From contig NZ_LGYA01000001.1 in the NCBI RefSeq assembly GCF_001273755.1, forward strand, positions 928,683 to 992,682: a DNA stretch of 64,000 nt. The letters are read 5' to 3'. The DNA is from Peribacillus butanolivorans (GTDB lineage Bacteria > Bacillota > Bacilli > Bacillales > DSM-1321). The notes beneath the pieces are model-generated. The model saw nothing but the letters and a program-made list of their open reading frames with translations, was not told the origin of the DNA and did no database searches. The position numbers and the translations under genes are program-made. Positions 55,517-63,892 of this stretch are shown in pieces (the stretch's first letter is position 1; each line of letters opens with the position of its first letter).

Positions 55517-56703
55517 TATTGATTTTCAATTCCTTTATCCTTCTGTCCATCAAAGATTGGTGTTAATCTTTGTTTTCCGGTATCTTGAATTTCTACATCA
55601 ATCTGGATAGACCTGAGTGTGTCTTCTTCTAATGGAATTCTCCCTTTTATTTCAATTTTCTTCCAAGCTTTATTATCCATGCGGTAGAGTGTTTCAGAAA
55701 GCCTGAGGAGGTCGATATCCCTTTTTTGTGTATATTGATACGATTTATTTATTTCCTTTTTGATAGAGCGCTTTATTTCTTTTTCATATTGTTTACGTGT
55801 TATATCCTTTATCATCATTTCAACACTAGCCTTAAGTTTCATTTTTACATCAAAACGAACTGTTCCATTTTTCTCTACAACAGGGATTATTTTAAACTTT
55901 TTATCGTAAATAACAACAAATGCGTCATTTTTTGTTTCAGGGAAAATGGTAATGCTGTCCCGAACGAAATCTTTATTGAACCATCTTCCGCCATTCATCA
56001 CCTTCTTAGGTAGAATTGTTTTTATTTTATTTTCTGAAATGATAGCTACTCTCTCCATTAATAAATCCTGCTTCTTTTTTTTCTGACCAGTCCATTGTTC
56101 TGTGATTTTAAGTAATGGAATCGCCACTTGATGAGCAGGTTCATCAAGTTCAATAATGATCTCTCTTAAATTAATAGGTGGGATAAAAGAGCTTTGATTA
56201 TAGTTACCATCTGGATCGCTTAATTTTGAAAAAGCCACGGAAATATTTTCGATAGGAGAAATGAGCATCGCATCTTTAATTGAATCTTTAGTCATAAAAA
56301 AGAAAATCCGGTAGCGTGTTTCGCGGTAGCGGTCTAAAAAATCAGCAGTATACCTGAGGCCGCCTGCTTTAAGAGCTTCTTCTGAAAAAATCACAAAAGA
56401 GATATGACCCCAATAAATACGTCGATCGGACGTATTATACAAATTAAATATGGCTTCGTCCAATGTGTTTCCGGAAGCGTGCCCAACATCTGCTTGGCTA
56501 AGTGTGCTGGGGTCTCCACCTGATTCCGATTTTGCTAACCCTTTCACGTTAATAATTTGAAGGTAAACAATGACCTTCCCGTCTTTATAATCGATTCCTA
56601 AACCGTTTGCATAAACGAGACGTTCAGGTTCATTTGAATCCCAGCAGCCTGAAAGAATTGAAACACACAACAGTAAAATGAGTGTGTTTTTCATTGTTTT
56701 CAT
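55516..56703 (-). CDS. Spore germination lipoprotein, GerC (GerAC) family
   Basis: The 395-residue protein has a lipobox with Cys20 (LLCVSILSGC) and the family block VYANGLGIDYKDGKV. GerC-family proteins are the lipoprotein subunit of germinant receptors in the inner spore membrane. It overlaps the gerA-type gene by ATGA. It ends the operon at the shared terminator with fabI. Confidence 0.9.
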   Translation of the reverse strand: MKTMKNTLILLLCVSILSGCWDSNEPERLVYANGLGIDYKDGKVIVYLQIINVKGLAKSESGGDPSTLSQADVGHASGNTLDEAIFNLYNTSDRRIYWGHISFVIFSEEALKAGGLRYTADFLDRYRETRYRIFFFMTKDSIKDAMLISPIENISVAFSKLSDPDGNYNQSSFIPPINLREIIIELDEPAHQVAIPLLKITEQWTGQKKKKQDLLMERVAIISENKIKTILPKKVMNGGRWFNKDFVRDSITIFPETKNDAFVVIYDKKFKIIPVVEKNGTVRFDVKMKLKASVEMMIKDITRKQYEKEIKRSIKKEINKSYQYTQKRDIDLLRLSETLYRMDNKAWKKIEIKGRIPLEEDTLRSIQIDVEIQDTGKQRLTPIFDGQKDKGIENQ

Positions 56704-58223
56704 TGTTGTTCATCATCGCCTTTCCTCGTAGGATCTTTTGAAGAAAAGATAGAAGGGCGTTTTTTATCCAAAGAGGGAGGTATCTGAAAAAGAGTTTTTA
56801 CAATATTGGATAAGTTTAAATTGGCAGTCACTTCCATATAAGGAACACCTAATATTCGGATATTACTTACATACGCACATAAAAATAGAGCTAACAACAT
56901 AAATGCAAAAAGCCCTAAAAAAGAAGCAGAAATAATAGCTAGGAGCCTTATTAAGCTAATGACGCCATTGATGGATTGATTGACTAATGTGTAAGTAGCG
57001 ACCGCCGAACCAGCAATGACTACAAGCATGGCAGGACTTGTCAAACCGGAACGAATTGCTGCATCTCCAATGATTAAAGCACCCAATACACTTAATGTTG
57101 GGCCGACTGACGTAGGTAATCGCATGCCTGCTTCTTTGAATACTTCAAACACGATGACCATGGTAATTGCTTCCAATGAGGTAGGGAGTGGCAATCCCCT
57201 TCTTGATTCGACTACAGTGGCAAGCAGAATCATTGGAAGTTGGTCTTGATGAAAGGTGGTTAAAGCAACCCAAAATCCTGGCAAAAGTGCAGCGACAAAA
57301 ATGCCAAATAATCGAAGAGCTCTTTCAAAGGAAGCGTAGATAGACGTGTATTCATGATCTTCCGATGTTTTTAACACAATAAATAGGTTGATGGGTGTGA
57401 TCATTGTGTAGGCAACGCCATCAATTAGAATTAATAGTCTGCCTTTTAAAAGGCATTGCACTGCAAAATCAGGTTTACCGGAATAGTCGTGCCTTGGAAA
57501 GAGAAAAGAGGGCTGTTCATCAATTAACTCCATAAATTGATTGCCTCCATATATCCCATCTATATCAATTGCTTCAATCCTTTTAGCGACAGTTTGAACC
57601 ATTTCAGGGTCAGAGATATCATCCATATATAACAGGGCAACTTTAGTCAATGTTCGCCTGCCCACTTCGAAGTATTTTACACTTAAGGAATTTGTTCGCA
57701 TACGCTTTCGTATTAAAGCGACATTAATAGATAAATCTTCAATGAAATTATCTCTCGGCCCCTTTATCGTTACTTCAGTAGTTGTTTCCTCAGGGCTACG
57801 CTGCGGTCGATTTGCAATGTTTACAGAAACCAAATAGTCGTATCCTTCAAAGTAAATCAATAATTTCCCAGAATAGATATCTGCGAATAACTCTTCCTTG
57901 GTGTTTATATCAGCAAGTTGAGGAAGATAAAGAGAGTCCTTTATGTCATTAATAGTTAATTTTCCTTTTGGATGTTTGCGGAAAAATAAAGTTAGCCTTT
58001 CAAATACAAGGTTATTTAACAATTCAGTATCGACAAGCCCTTCACATCCAATTAATGTGACTTTTATCGGAGACTCATCACGATATAAGCTGCTTTGGAA
58101 AAATACATCTCCTGAACTATGAAAAATTTCTTTTAAATCGTATTCGTCTTTTATTACGAGCTTTTCTGGTGTTTTAATTTTACTATTCGGTTTGGATGGT
58201 TGCTTTTTCATTTTTTTGAACAT
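56700..58223 (-). CDS. Spore germination receptor subunit, GerA (GerAA) family
   Basis: The 507-residue protein has a large N-terminal soluble domain (with KGPRDNFIEDLSINVALIRKRM and the block MVQTVAKRIEAIDIDGIYG) and a C-terminal membrane domain of several helices starting near 270. It includes ESRRGLPLPTSLEAITM. It forms the germinant receptor with GerB and GerC. ATG at 58223 follows AAAGGAGG; an earlier in-frame start would read through that site. It overlaps gerB by 41 bases. Confidence 0.92.
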   Translation of the reverse strand: MFKKMKKQPSKPNSKIKTPEKLVIKDEYDLKEIFHSSGDVFFQSSLYRDESPIKVTLIGCEGLVDTELLNNLVFERLTLFFRKHPKGKLTINDIKDSLYLPQLADINTKEELFADIYSGKLLIYFEGYDYLVSVNIANRPQRSPEETTTEVTIKGPRDNFIEDLSINVALIRKRMRTNSLSVKYFEVGRRTLTKVALLYMDDISDPEMVQTVAKRIEAIDIDGIYGGNQFMELIDEQPSFLFPRHDYSGKPDFAVQCLLKGRLLILIDGVAYTMITPINLFIVLKTSEDHEYTSIYASFERALRLFGIFVAALLPGFWVALTTFHQDQLPMILLATVVESRRGLPLPTSLEAITMVIVFEVFKEAGMRLPTSVGPTLSVLGALIIGDAAIRSGLTSPAMLVVIAGSAVATYTLVNQSINGVISLIRLLAIISASFLGLFAFMLLALFLCAYVSNIRILGVPYMEVTANLNLSNIVKTLFQIPPSLDKKRPSIFSSKDPTRKGDDEQQ

Positions 58224-59316
58224 CGGATGAGGACCTCCTTTTTCTACGATTACTGAAGAAAACAAAAATACTTAAAAGTATGGAAACCGCTAAAAAGAAC
58301 CAGAATGTAATCGGCATAATAAATGTTTTAATAATGTCATATAAAATGACATCACTGAAGCTGAATGAATTGGAAACGATAAGGATTATTGAGTAGACAA
58401 TGAGCAATTTCGTTTTGTTTCGCTTATTTTTTAAAGATAGCACTTCAAGTGATAAAAACAGGAAAAAGGATACCCTTATAAAGGCTCCAGTTAGCCATTG
58501 GTAAATCGACAAGAAGTCAAGGTGCTCAATGAATCTTCCCAAGGTGACTAATCCCCATTGCTCAAATGCAGGGTACTTTTGTCTTGAAGCTTCGATTGGA
58601 CCGAATTCAGTAATGGAGCCAATAAGGGGTCCAAGGATAAGCCAGGTAAGGATAATGGTATTAATAACAAATACTTTAAATTTTATTTTCCCATGAACTT
58701 TTTGCTGCAAACAGAGAAACACAATCAATTCAATTAGGCCAGACAAAGGATAGATAATACCTGCAAAAACAGGTGACCAACCATGTTCAAGAATTGGTTG
58801 CAAAAGTGAATAATTTTTAAATTGAATATTTGTGATTGCCACAAAAAAACCAAACAAGATTACGGCCGATAATACGAACGTATTGACAATAGCAATCGTT
58901 TGTATGTTTGTCGATGCAAGGAAAAAGCATAATCCTGTAAATAGGATTATTTCAAAAATCGGTGGAGTTACAGGCAAATAGGATACTTTTGTCCATACAA
59001 CCATCTCTTTCAATGAAACCGCAGCTAATGAAGCGAAAAAGAGACTCATAGTAATGGATAAAATTCTGCCTGGTACCTTCCCAATATTTTTTTCCACCCA
59101 TCCAAATATATTTGTATGACCTGTGGCTTTATGGATATAGAATAAGAGCAGACACCAAATCAATATAATGCCAAAAGAAAGTAGAACAGAAATCCAGGCA
59201 TCCCTTTTGGCAGCAGGTAACAAATGAGGAAGAATCGTTACATGGTTTTTCAGTCCGATCGCAGTCATTACGATTAAAGATAGTTGTACGATTGAAATTT
59301 TACCATTTTTAACCAT
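58183..59316 (-). CDS. Spore germination receptor permease, GerB (GerAB) family
   Basis: The 377-residue protein has about ten transmembrane helices of the APC-like endospore germination permease family. GerB binds the germinant. It is first in this operon (B-A-C), whereas A-B-C or A-C-B is more usual. Its C-terminal 13 or so codons overlap the start of gerA. A SigG promoter is expected upstream but I cannot identify one confidently. Confidence 0.9.
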   Translation of the reverse strand: MVKNGKISIVQLSLIVMTAIGLKNHVTILPHLLPAAKRDAWISVLLSFGIILIWCLLLFYIHKATGHTNIFGWVEKNIGKVPGRILSITMSLFFASLAAVSLKEMVVWTKVSYLPVTPPIFEIILFTGLCFFLASTNIQTIAIVNTFVLSAVILFGFFVAITNIQFKNYSLLQPILEHGWSPVFAGIIYPLSGLIELIVFLCLQQKVHGKIKFKVFVINTIILTWLILGPLIGSITEFGPIEASRQKYPAFEQWGLVTLGRFIEHLDFLSIYQWLTGAFIRVSFFLFLSLEVLSLKNKRNKTKLLIVYSIILIVSNSFSFSDVILYDIIKTFIMPITFWFFLAVSILLSIFVFFSNRRKRRSSSDVQKNEKATIQTE

Positions 59317-59545
59317 CTATAATATACTCCTTTAATAACCAATATTTTTTTAGGTTACTCCATTAACCCCCAGCTTATCCAAGTTTTAATGAGTGTCCCT
59401 TTTTTAGGAGAAGGGCACAACACCAGCATAAAAAAGGTTGAATTTCATATAGTTGATACATAGAGCAGATATTCATTGTTTGAGGAAAATCAGCAGAATC
59501 CTGTTTTCTACCTTATTGGGTCGATGAGAAAAGGAGGAGGACATC

Positions 59546-59860
59546 ATGGACGTGAAAAAGGATCGTCTGCCTTGTACTGTTGGTAAGCAAACAGTACACA
59601 ATACTCCGAAGAGCCAAATAAATTTGAATAGAGAAAACTTCACCACTTCGTTTAGTACCGAAGAAATGGTGGAGTTATTGTCCCGACTTCCAGCCTTTGC
59701 ACCTAAGCCAGTTTGTAAGTTCATCATCAATGGTCGTACAATGTTTGGTAAGTTGGAACATAAAAAAGAATCCAGTCTTTTTATTAGGCATAAATTTGGT
59801 AAAAAGGTTGTTCAATACCATATAGAACAGTTGCAGTCTGTGGATATTCTGAAATATTAA
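59546..59860 (+). CDS. Small protein related to CotO C-terminal domain
   Basis: The 104-residue protein has a C-terminal domain that resembles the end of the next protein: PKPVCKFIINGRTMFGKL and a late VQYHIEQLQSVDIL parallel PKPLCEAVINGETLKFQV and IRFVGLPNIIDAKI. The N-terminal half is short and polar. It is presumably a spore coat or coat-associated protein by location. GGAGGAGG precedes the ATG. It is 11 bases upstream of cotO, so co-transcribed. Confidence 0.78.
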   Translation: MDVKKDRLPCTVGKQTVHNTPKSQINLNRENFTTSFSTEEMVELLSRLPAFAPKPVCKFIINGRTMFGKLEHKKESSLFIRHKFGKKVVQYHIEQLQSVDILKY

Positions 59861-59871
59861 GGAGGATTTGC

Positions 59872-60453
59872 ATGTCAGAGAATAAAAGCGATAAGGACTC
59901 CAAGCCCCTTTTATATGTCAATCAGGCTAAGATATCGGATCAACGAGGGAATATGCAAAGTGATTACCGAACGAAAAAAGGTACACATCAGGAAACGGTA
60001 GAGCATGAATCTGTGGAAACGGAGCAGGGAGAAGAGAAAATAGAAAAAATCAAACGGGAATTTGGAGTATTTGATGCTATGAAAGAAATTGAATCAGAAA
60101 TTACGGCTATTAAAAAAATTACTGATCAATATGTTCCAGAGCAGTCATCAGTTGAGCAAACTGAACTTCCTTTACAAGAAGAAAAGGAAACGGCAAAGGT
60201 TGTAAAGAAGAAAAAGAAAAAGGTGGAGGATAAGGTGGAGAAAAAGGAATCCTCAAGTGAAATCATAACCCGTCTATCCAAACATCAAGGTTATCCAAAG
60301 CCGCTATGTGAGGCGGTTATTAACGGAGAAACGCTTAAGTTTCAGGTATTGGGAATGAGGGGGGAATCAGTGAAAATTAAAAGAGGAAATCATATTCGCT
60401 TCGTCGGTCTCCCGAATATTATTGATGCCAAAATTATTGAAGAATCCAAGTGA
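59872..60453 (+). CDS. cotO: Spore coat protein CotO
   Basis: The 193-residue protein is acidic then Lys-rich (KKKKKKVEDKVEKKE) with a C-terminal PKPLCEAVINGE domain. CotO of B. subtilis is needed for normal coat assembly, and its gene also lies after fabI. The first 130 residues are low complexity, so assignment depends on the C-terminal region and location. AAGGAGG precedes the ATG. Confidence 0.8.
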   Translation: MSENKSDKDSKPLLYVNQAKISDQRGNMQSDYRTKKGTHQETVEHESVETEQGEEKIEKIKREFGVFDAMKEIESEITAIKKITDQYVPEQSSVEQTELPLQEEKETAKVVKKKKKKVEDKVEKKESSSEIITRLSKHQGYPKPLCEAVINGETLKFQVLGMRGESVKIKRGNHIRFVGLPNIIDAKIIEESK

Positions 60454-60467
60454 AGGAGCAGAATTGA

Positions 60468-60833
60468 ATGTTTCTCTCACAGCATGAGTTCACCTTAATA
60501 CTTCTATTAGGTTTAGCTTCATTTAGGCTGACACGCTTAATTGTTTTCGATAAAATTATGGAACCTTTGCGCCGTCCTTTTTTTAAAGAGATAGAAGAAA
60601 AGAATGAAAAGGGTGATGTGGAGATTTATTTAATTCCTAAGGAAAAGGGCTTGCTTGGCTGGTTTGGACAATTGCTAAGCTGTTTTTGGTGTGTGGGTAT
60701 CTGGGTCAGTCTATTTCTGGTTTTGCTTTATCTACAACAGTTATTTATAGGGGAGGTGCTGATTTTAATCCTCGCAGTTGCCGCAGTAGGGTCAATCTTA
60801 GAGGTTATAATCAGCAGAATTTTGGACATTTGA
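60468..60833 (+). CDS. yjcA: DUF1360 membrane protein (YjcA-like)
   Basis: The 121-residue protein has two or three hydrophobic helices, with the conserved ASFRLTRLIVFDKI near the start and GQLLSCFWCVGIWVS in the middle. DUF1360/YjcA proteins are sporulation-associated in B. subtilis. Function is unknown. AAGGAG precedes the ATG, and it is 14 bases after cotO. Confidence 0.82.
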   Translation: MFLSQHEFTLILLLGLASFRLTRLIVFDKIMEPLRRPFFKEIEEKNEKGDVEIYLIPKEKGLLGWFGQLLSCFWCVGIWVSLFLVLLYLQQLFIGEVLILILAVAAVGSILEVIISRILDI

Positions 60834-60895
60834 TTGGAAACAACTTGTCTCATCAATCATATAGTATGGTATAGAGGGAAAAGGGGGAGTCACAA

Positions 60896-61012
60896 TTGAA
60901 TAACAAACAAAGTCCATGGACGTATGCAAAACCGGTGAAAAAGGAACAACCGGTCAAAATAAAAAAAGACTGTGGCTGCAATAATAATAATAATAAAAAT
61001 AAGGGCTATTAA
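60896..61012 (+). CDS. Small Cys/Asn-rich protein, 38 residues, probable spore component
   Basis: A TTG at 60896 with AAGGGGGAG upstream opens a 38-codon frame. The product has a Trp-Thr-Tyr-Ala region, then a Lys-rich middle and a CGCNNNNNKNKGY end. A small Cys- and Asn-rich protein in a coat-gene block is likely a coat or crust component. It ends just before a strong terminator. I do not recognise a named family. Confidence 0.65.
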   Translation: MNNKQSPWTYAKPVKKEQPVKIKKDCGCNNNNNKNKGY

Positions 61013-61017
61013 ATGAA

Positions 61018-61051
61018 AAAAAAACCTTTCCGAATTGGGAAGGGTTTTTTA
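61018..61051 (+). terminator. Terminator of the cotO operon
   Basis: AACC-TTCC and GGGAAGGGTT pair around GAATT, with TTTTTT after. Confidence 0.88.
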
Positions 61052-61128
61052 TTTCCTAATCCTACCATTCATAAAAAAACAGTTAAACAAGAAAATAAAA
61101 ATAGAACAATAAATTAGGATGTGATTCT

Positions 61129-61626
61129 ATGTTCAGACGAGGAAGTTATTTATATGTTATCTGGATGGTTTTTGCAGTAGTTGTGTGTTTGCTAACAGCC
61201 TGTAGCAGTAAAGGAGACGGAAAAACAGAAAACTTAGCGTTAATTAAGCGCACGAATCCTGAACCGATGGATATCATTAATGGAATGGATGAAAAGGATG
61301 AAAAAGGACTCATTTCAAAGATCAAGGAGACAGTAGCCAACGAAGACACAATCTATGATGTAATCGTGGTGAAAAATGGAAAAAAGATTATCGTCGCTTA
61401 CAAAGTTAAGCACTTGAAACGTTTTCATATGAAAAAAATTGAAAAGAACGTGACTGGAAAGTTGGAAGAAAAGTTTCCAAAGTATGATTTTATCGTTTCG
61501 AGCGATTATAAAATTTTTCTGGAATCATTAAGATTGAATGAGTTTCTTAAGGAAAAAGAGGTTCCTGAGAAAAAGGCAATAAAGAAGTTCAAGGAAATTG
61601 AAGAACTTCAAAAAGAATTAATATAG
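61129..61626 (+). CDS. YhcN/YlaJ family sporulation lipoprotein
   Basis: The 165-residue protein has a lipobox LLTAC with Cys25 and a YhcN/YlaJ domain (VVKNGKKIIVAYKVKHL and a C-terminal charged helix). These are forespore-membrane lipoproteins; YlaJ has been linked to germination and YhcN to spore membranes. The genes that follow are spoVAC-AD-AE. AGGATG-type site precedes the ATG; it is 18 bp before spoVAC, so co-transcribed. Confidence 0.85.
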   Translation: MFRRGSYLYVIWMVFAVVVCLLTACSSKGDGKTENLALIKRTNPEPMDIINGMDEKDEKGLISKIKETVANEDTIYDVIVVKNGKKIIVAYKVKHLKRFHMKKIEKNVTGKLEEKFPKYDFIVSSDYKIFLESLRLNEFLKEKEVPEKKAIKKFKEIEELQKELI

Positions 61627-61644
61627 AAAGAGAGGTTTCTCAAT

Positions 61645-62115
61645 ATGAGCAGCAAGGAGAACACGACCCCCCAACAGGATGCGTATAAAGAGCTTCAAGA
61701 GAAGCATGAAATAAAAAGGCCGATCCTGAAGAATTGTATAAAAGCCTTTTTAGTAGGCGGTATTTTCTGTTTAGTAGGACAAGCTATTTCATACTTTTAT
61801 ATTTATTTTTTCAACTTTACGGAACAGACAGCCGGGAGCCCAACGACTGCGACCATGGTGTTTCTCGCACTTTTAATGACTGGCTTCGGATTTTACGACC
61901 GCATCGGACAGTTTGGGGGAGCAGGGAGTGCTGTCCCAGTAACGGGATTCGGTAACGCAGTTATTTCAGCAGCAATCGAACACCGGACGGAAGGATTTGT
62001 TCTTGGTGTTGGTTCCAATATGTTTAAATTGGCCGGATCGGTGATTCTATTTGGTGTATTTTCAGCCTTTGTCGTGGCGTTGATTAAAACGATTTATCAA
62101 ATGATTGGGGGCTAA
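61645..62115 (+). CDS. spoVAC: Stage V sporulation protein AC (SpoVAC)
   Basis: The 156-residue protein has several membrane helices with GGIFCLVGQAISYFY and GAGSAVPVTGFGNAV. SpoVA proteins form the channel for dipicolinic acid uptake in sporulation and release in germination. It is adjacent to spoVAD and spoVAE. Agreement with SpoVAC is full-length. Confidence 0.93.
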   Translation: MSSKENTTPQQDAYKELQEKHEIKRPILKNCIKAFLVGGIFCLVGQAISYFYIYFFNFTEQTAGSPTTATMVFLALLMTGFGFYDRIGQFGGAGSAVPVTGFGNAVISAAIEHRTEGFVLGVGSNMFKLAGSVILFGVFSAFVVALIKTIYQMIGG

Positions 62116-62118
62116 CCG

Positions 62119-63144
62119 GTGTTAAAGGGAAAACAAACATGGACGTTCGCCAATAAACCGGTCATTTTGGAAACAGGGGTAACTGGTGGGCCTTTTGAGG
62201 CAAATGGAGAAATCGCCGGAGATTTCGATATCCTGTACAGTGATCTATGGATGGAGCAGGATTCATATGAGAAGGCTCATCGTCATTTGATGGAGAAAGC
62301 GGTGGAGCTTGCATTGGAGAAAGGTAAGATAGACAAGGAAAAGGTACAATTTTTCTTGGCGGGTGATTTAATCAATCAGATTACACCCACAAGTTTTGCG
62401 GCTAGAACAAATGGTATTCCATACTTCGGTCTGTTTGGTGCCTGCTCTACTTCAATGGAGGGGCTTGCACTATCGGCCTTCATAACCAATTATGGAGGAG
62501 CGAACTATGTGTTAACGGGGGCTTCAAGCCATAATGCAGCTGTTGAAAAGCAATTCCGCTATCCGACTGAGTATGGCGGGCAAAAACCACCCACAGCTCA
62601 GTGGACGATAACAGGGGCAGGGGTAGCGCTAGTTGCTCCAAATGGTAGCAAGCAGGGGGTATTTCCTCATATTGTTTCAGCCACTATCGGTAAGGTCATT
62701 GACATGGGATTGAAAGATCCTTTCAATATGGGAGGAGCAATGGCCCCAGCGGCTGTCGATACGATTTTAGCACATTTCAACGATACGGGTCTGACCCCAG
62801 ATGATTATGATTTGATCTTTACAGGTGATTTAGGACAAATAGGCAGGGAAACGGCGATGGATCTATTAAAGCAGAAAGGCTGCAAGATCAATCAGGAAAA
62901 ATTCAAAGATTGCGGTTTGATGATATTTAAAAAGGACCAGCCTGTTATGGCAGGCGGTAGTGGCGCGGGATGTTCAGCAGTGGTTTTATATGGCCATATA
63001 CTTAATGAAATGATTCAAGGTAAATATAAAAAAATCCTGCTTGTTGCAACAGGAGCATTATTATCACCGCTATCTGTTCAGCAAAAAAATTCAATTCCAT
63101 GTATTGCCCATGCGGTGGCCATTGAGTATGGGATGAATTCGTGA
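62119..63144 (+). CDS. spoVAD: Stage V sporulation protein AD (SpoVAD)
   Basis: The 341-residue protein is a thiolase-like fold that binds dipicolinic acid on the spore inner membrane. [12 protein letters not shown] and [17 protein letters not shown] are conserved. GTG at 62119 follows GGGGG; spoVAC ends 4 bases before. Its C terminus lies 16 bases upstream of spoVAE. Confidence 0.94.
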   Translation: MLKGKQTWTFANKPVILETGVTGGPFEANGEIAGDFDILYSDLWMEQDSYEKAHRHLMEKAVELALEKGKIDKEKVQFFLAGDLINQITPTSFAARTNGIPYFGLFGACSTSMEGLALSAFITNYGGANYVLTGASSHNAAVEKQFRYPTEYGGQKPPTAQWTITGAGVALVAPNGSKQGVFPHIVSATIGKVIDMGLKDPFNMGGAMAPAAVDTILAHFNDTGLTPDDYDLIFTGDLGQIGRETAMDLLKQKGCKINQEKFKDCGLMIFKKDQPVMAGGSGAGCSAVVLYGHILNEMIQGKYKKILLVATGALLSPLSVQQKNSIPCIAHAVAIEYGMNS

Positions 63145-63160
63145 AAAAGGAGAGATTTGG

Positions 63161-63517
63161 ATGTTAGCAATGTTTTTTTGGGCCTTTGTCATCGGGGGCT
63201 TGATTTGTGTAGTCGGCCAGCTTCTTTTCGATGTGGCTAAGCTGACACCAGCACATACGTTAAGCCTGTTCGTTGTAATAGGAGCCGTACTTGGAGGGTT
63301 TGAATTATATGAACCGCTTGTTGATTTTGCCGGGGCAGGAGCTACCATACCAATCGTATCGTTTGGGAATTCGCTTGTAGGCGGTGCCATGCTAGAAGCG
63401 GATAAACATGGGCTCGTTGGCGTACTTACCGGCATGTTTGAAATCACGAGTTCCGGTATCTCGGCAGCCATCATCTTTGGATTTATCGGTGCCTTAGTCT
63501 TTAGACCTAAAGGATAA
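63161..63517 (+). CDS. spoVAE: Stage V sporulation protein AE (SpoVAEb-type)
   Basis: The 118-residue membrane protein has [20 protein letters not shown] and [19 protein letters not shown]. It is the short AEb form that works with AC and AD. The set lacks spoVAA, AB and AF, as in minimal or mobile (spoVA2mob-like) operons. AAAGGAG precedes the ATG. Confidence 0.92.
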   Translation: MLAMFFWAFVIGGLICVVGQLLFDVAKLTPAHTLSLFVVIGAVLGGFELYEPLVDFAGAGATIPIVSFGNSLVGGAMLEADKHGLVGVLTGMFEITSSGISAAIIFGFIGALVFRPKG

Positions 63518-63560
63518 AGTTTCAGTAGAAATAGGCAGCCTGGACTAGGACATGGCCTAT

Positions 63561-63588
63561 ACATATTTGTCCTGACCTACATATGTTA
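63561..63588 (+). promoter_or_regulatory. Candidate SigK promoter for the YjcZ-type gene
   Basis: ACA (63561-63563) and CATATGTTA (63580-63588) are spaced by 16 bases, matching the SigK form AC-N16-CATANNNTA. It lies 34 bp upstream of the gene. Confidence 0.4.
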
Positions 63589-63621
63589 TCAGTAAGCTAA
63601 GCGAGAGCGAGGTGAATGAGT

Positions 63622-63774
63622 ATGTTTGGTTACGGTGGCTACGGTGGCGGCTACGGCGGATGTTGTGGCGGTGGCGGTTATGGATATGGCGGCTGTTTCA
63701 GCGGTGGATCTACGTTCGTTGTAATTGTTGTTTTGTTTATCCTATTAATCATTGTAGGGGCTTCTTTCTGCTAA
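63622..63774 (+). CDS. YjcZ family sporulation protein
   Basis: The 50-residue protein is Gly/Tyr-rich ([20 protein letters not shown]), then hydrophobic ([20 protein letters not shown]). The pattern is typical of YjcZ/YrhK-like small spore proteins with one membrane helix. ATG at 63622 follows GAGGTG at 7 bases. Function is unknown. It has its own terminator. Confidence 0.85.
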   Translation: MFGYGGYGGGYGGCCGGGGYGYGGCFSGGSTFVVIVVLFILLIIVGASFC

Positions 63775-63816
63775 AAGAAATGGAATAGGCAGAAGAAGCC
63801 TATTCCATTTCTTTTT
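63775..63816. terminator. Terminator after the YjcZ-type gene
   Basis: AAATGGAATAGGC and GCCTATTCCATTT form a perfect 13-bp stem around AGAAGAA, with A- and T-rich flanks. Confidence 0.92.
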
Positions 63817-63838
63817 ATTTATATTTACATAATCCTTG

Positions 63839-63867
63839 CACCATTTTTCTGATACTCCCATAGGATA
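63839..63867 (+). promoter_or_regulatory. SigK promoter before spoVIF
   Basis: CACC (63839-63842) and CATAGGATA (63859-63867) are separated by 16 bases, a near-perfect SigK promoter (mACm-N16-CATANNNTA). This is consistent with mother-cell expression of spoVIF. Confidence 0.55.
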
Positions 63868-63892
63868 GGTACAGAAAAGGAGGGGCTTAGGC

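Noticed and set aside
59317..59480. SigG promoter for the ger operon (TGAATA with CTATAT, minus strand)
   Set aside because: The -35-like element is good, but the -10 does not match CATNNTA well enough.
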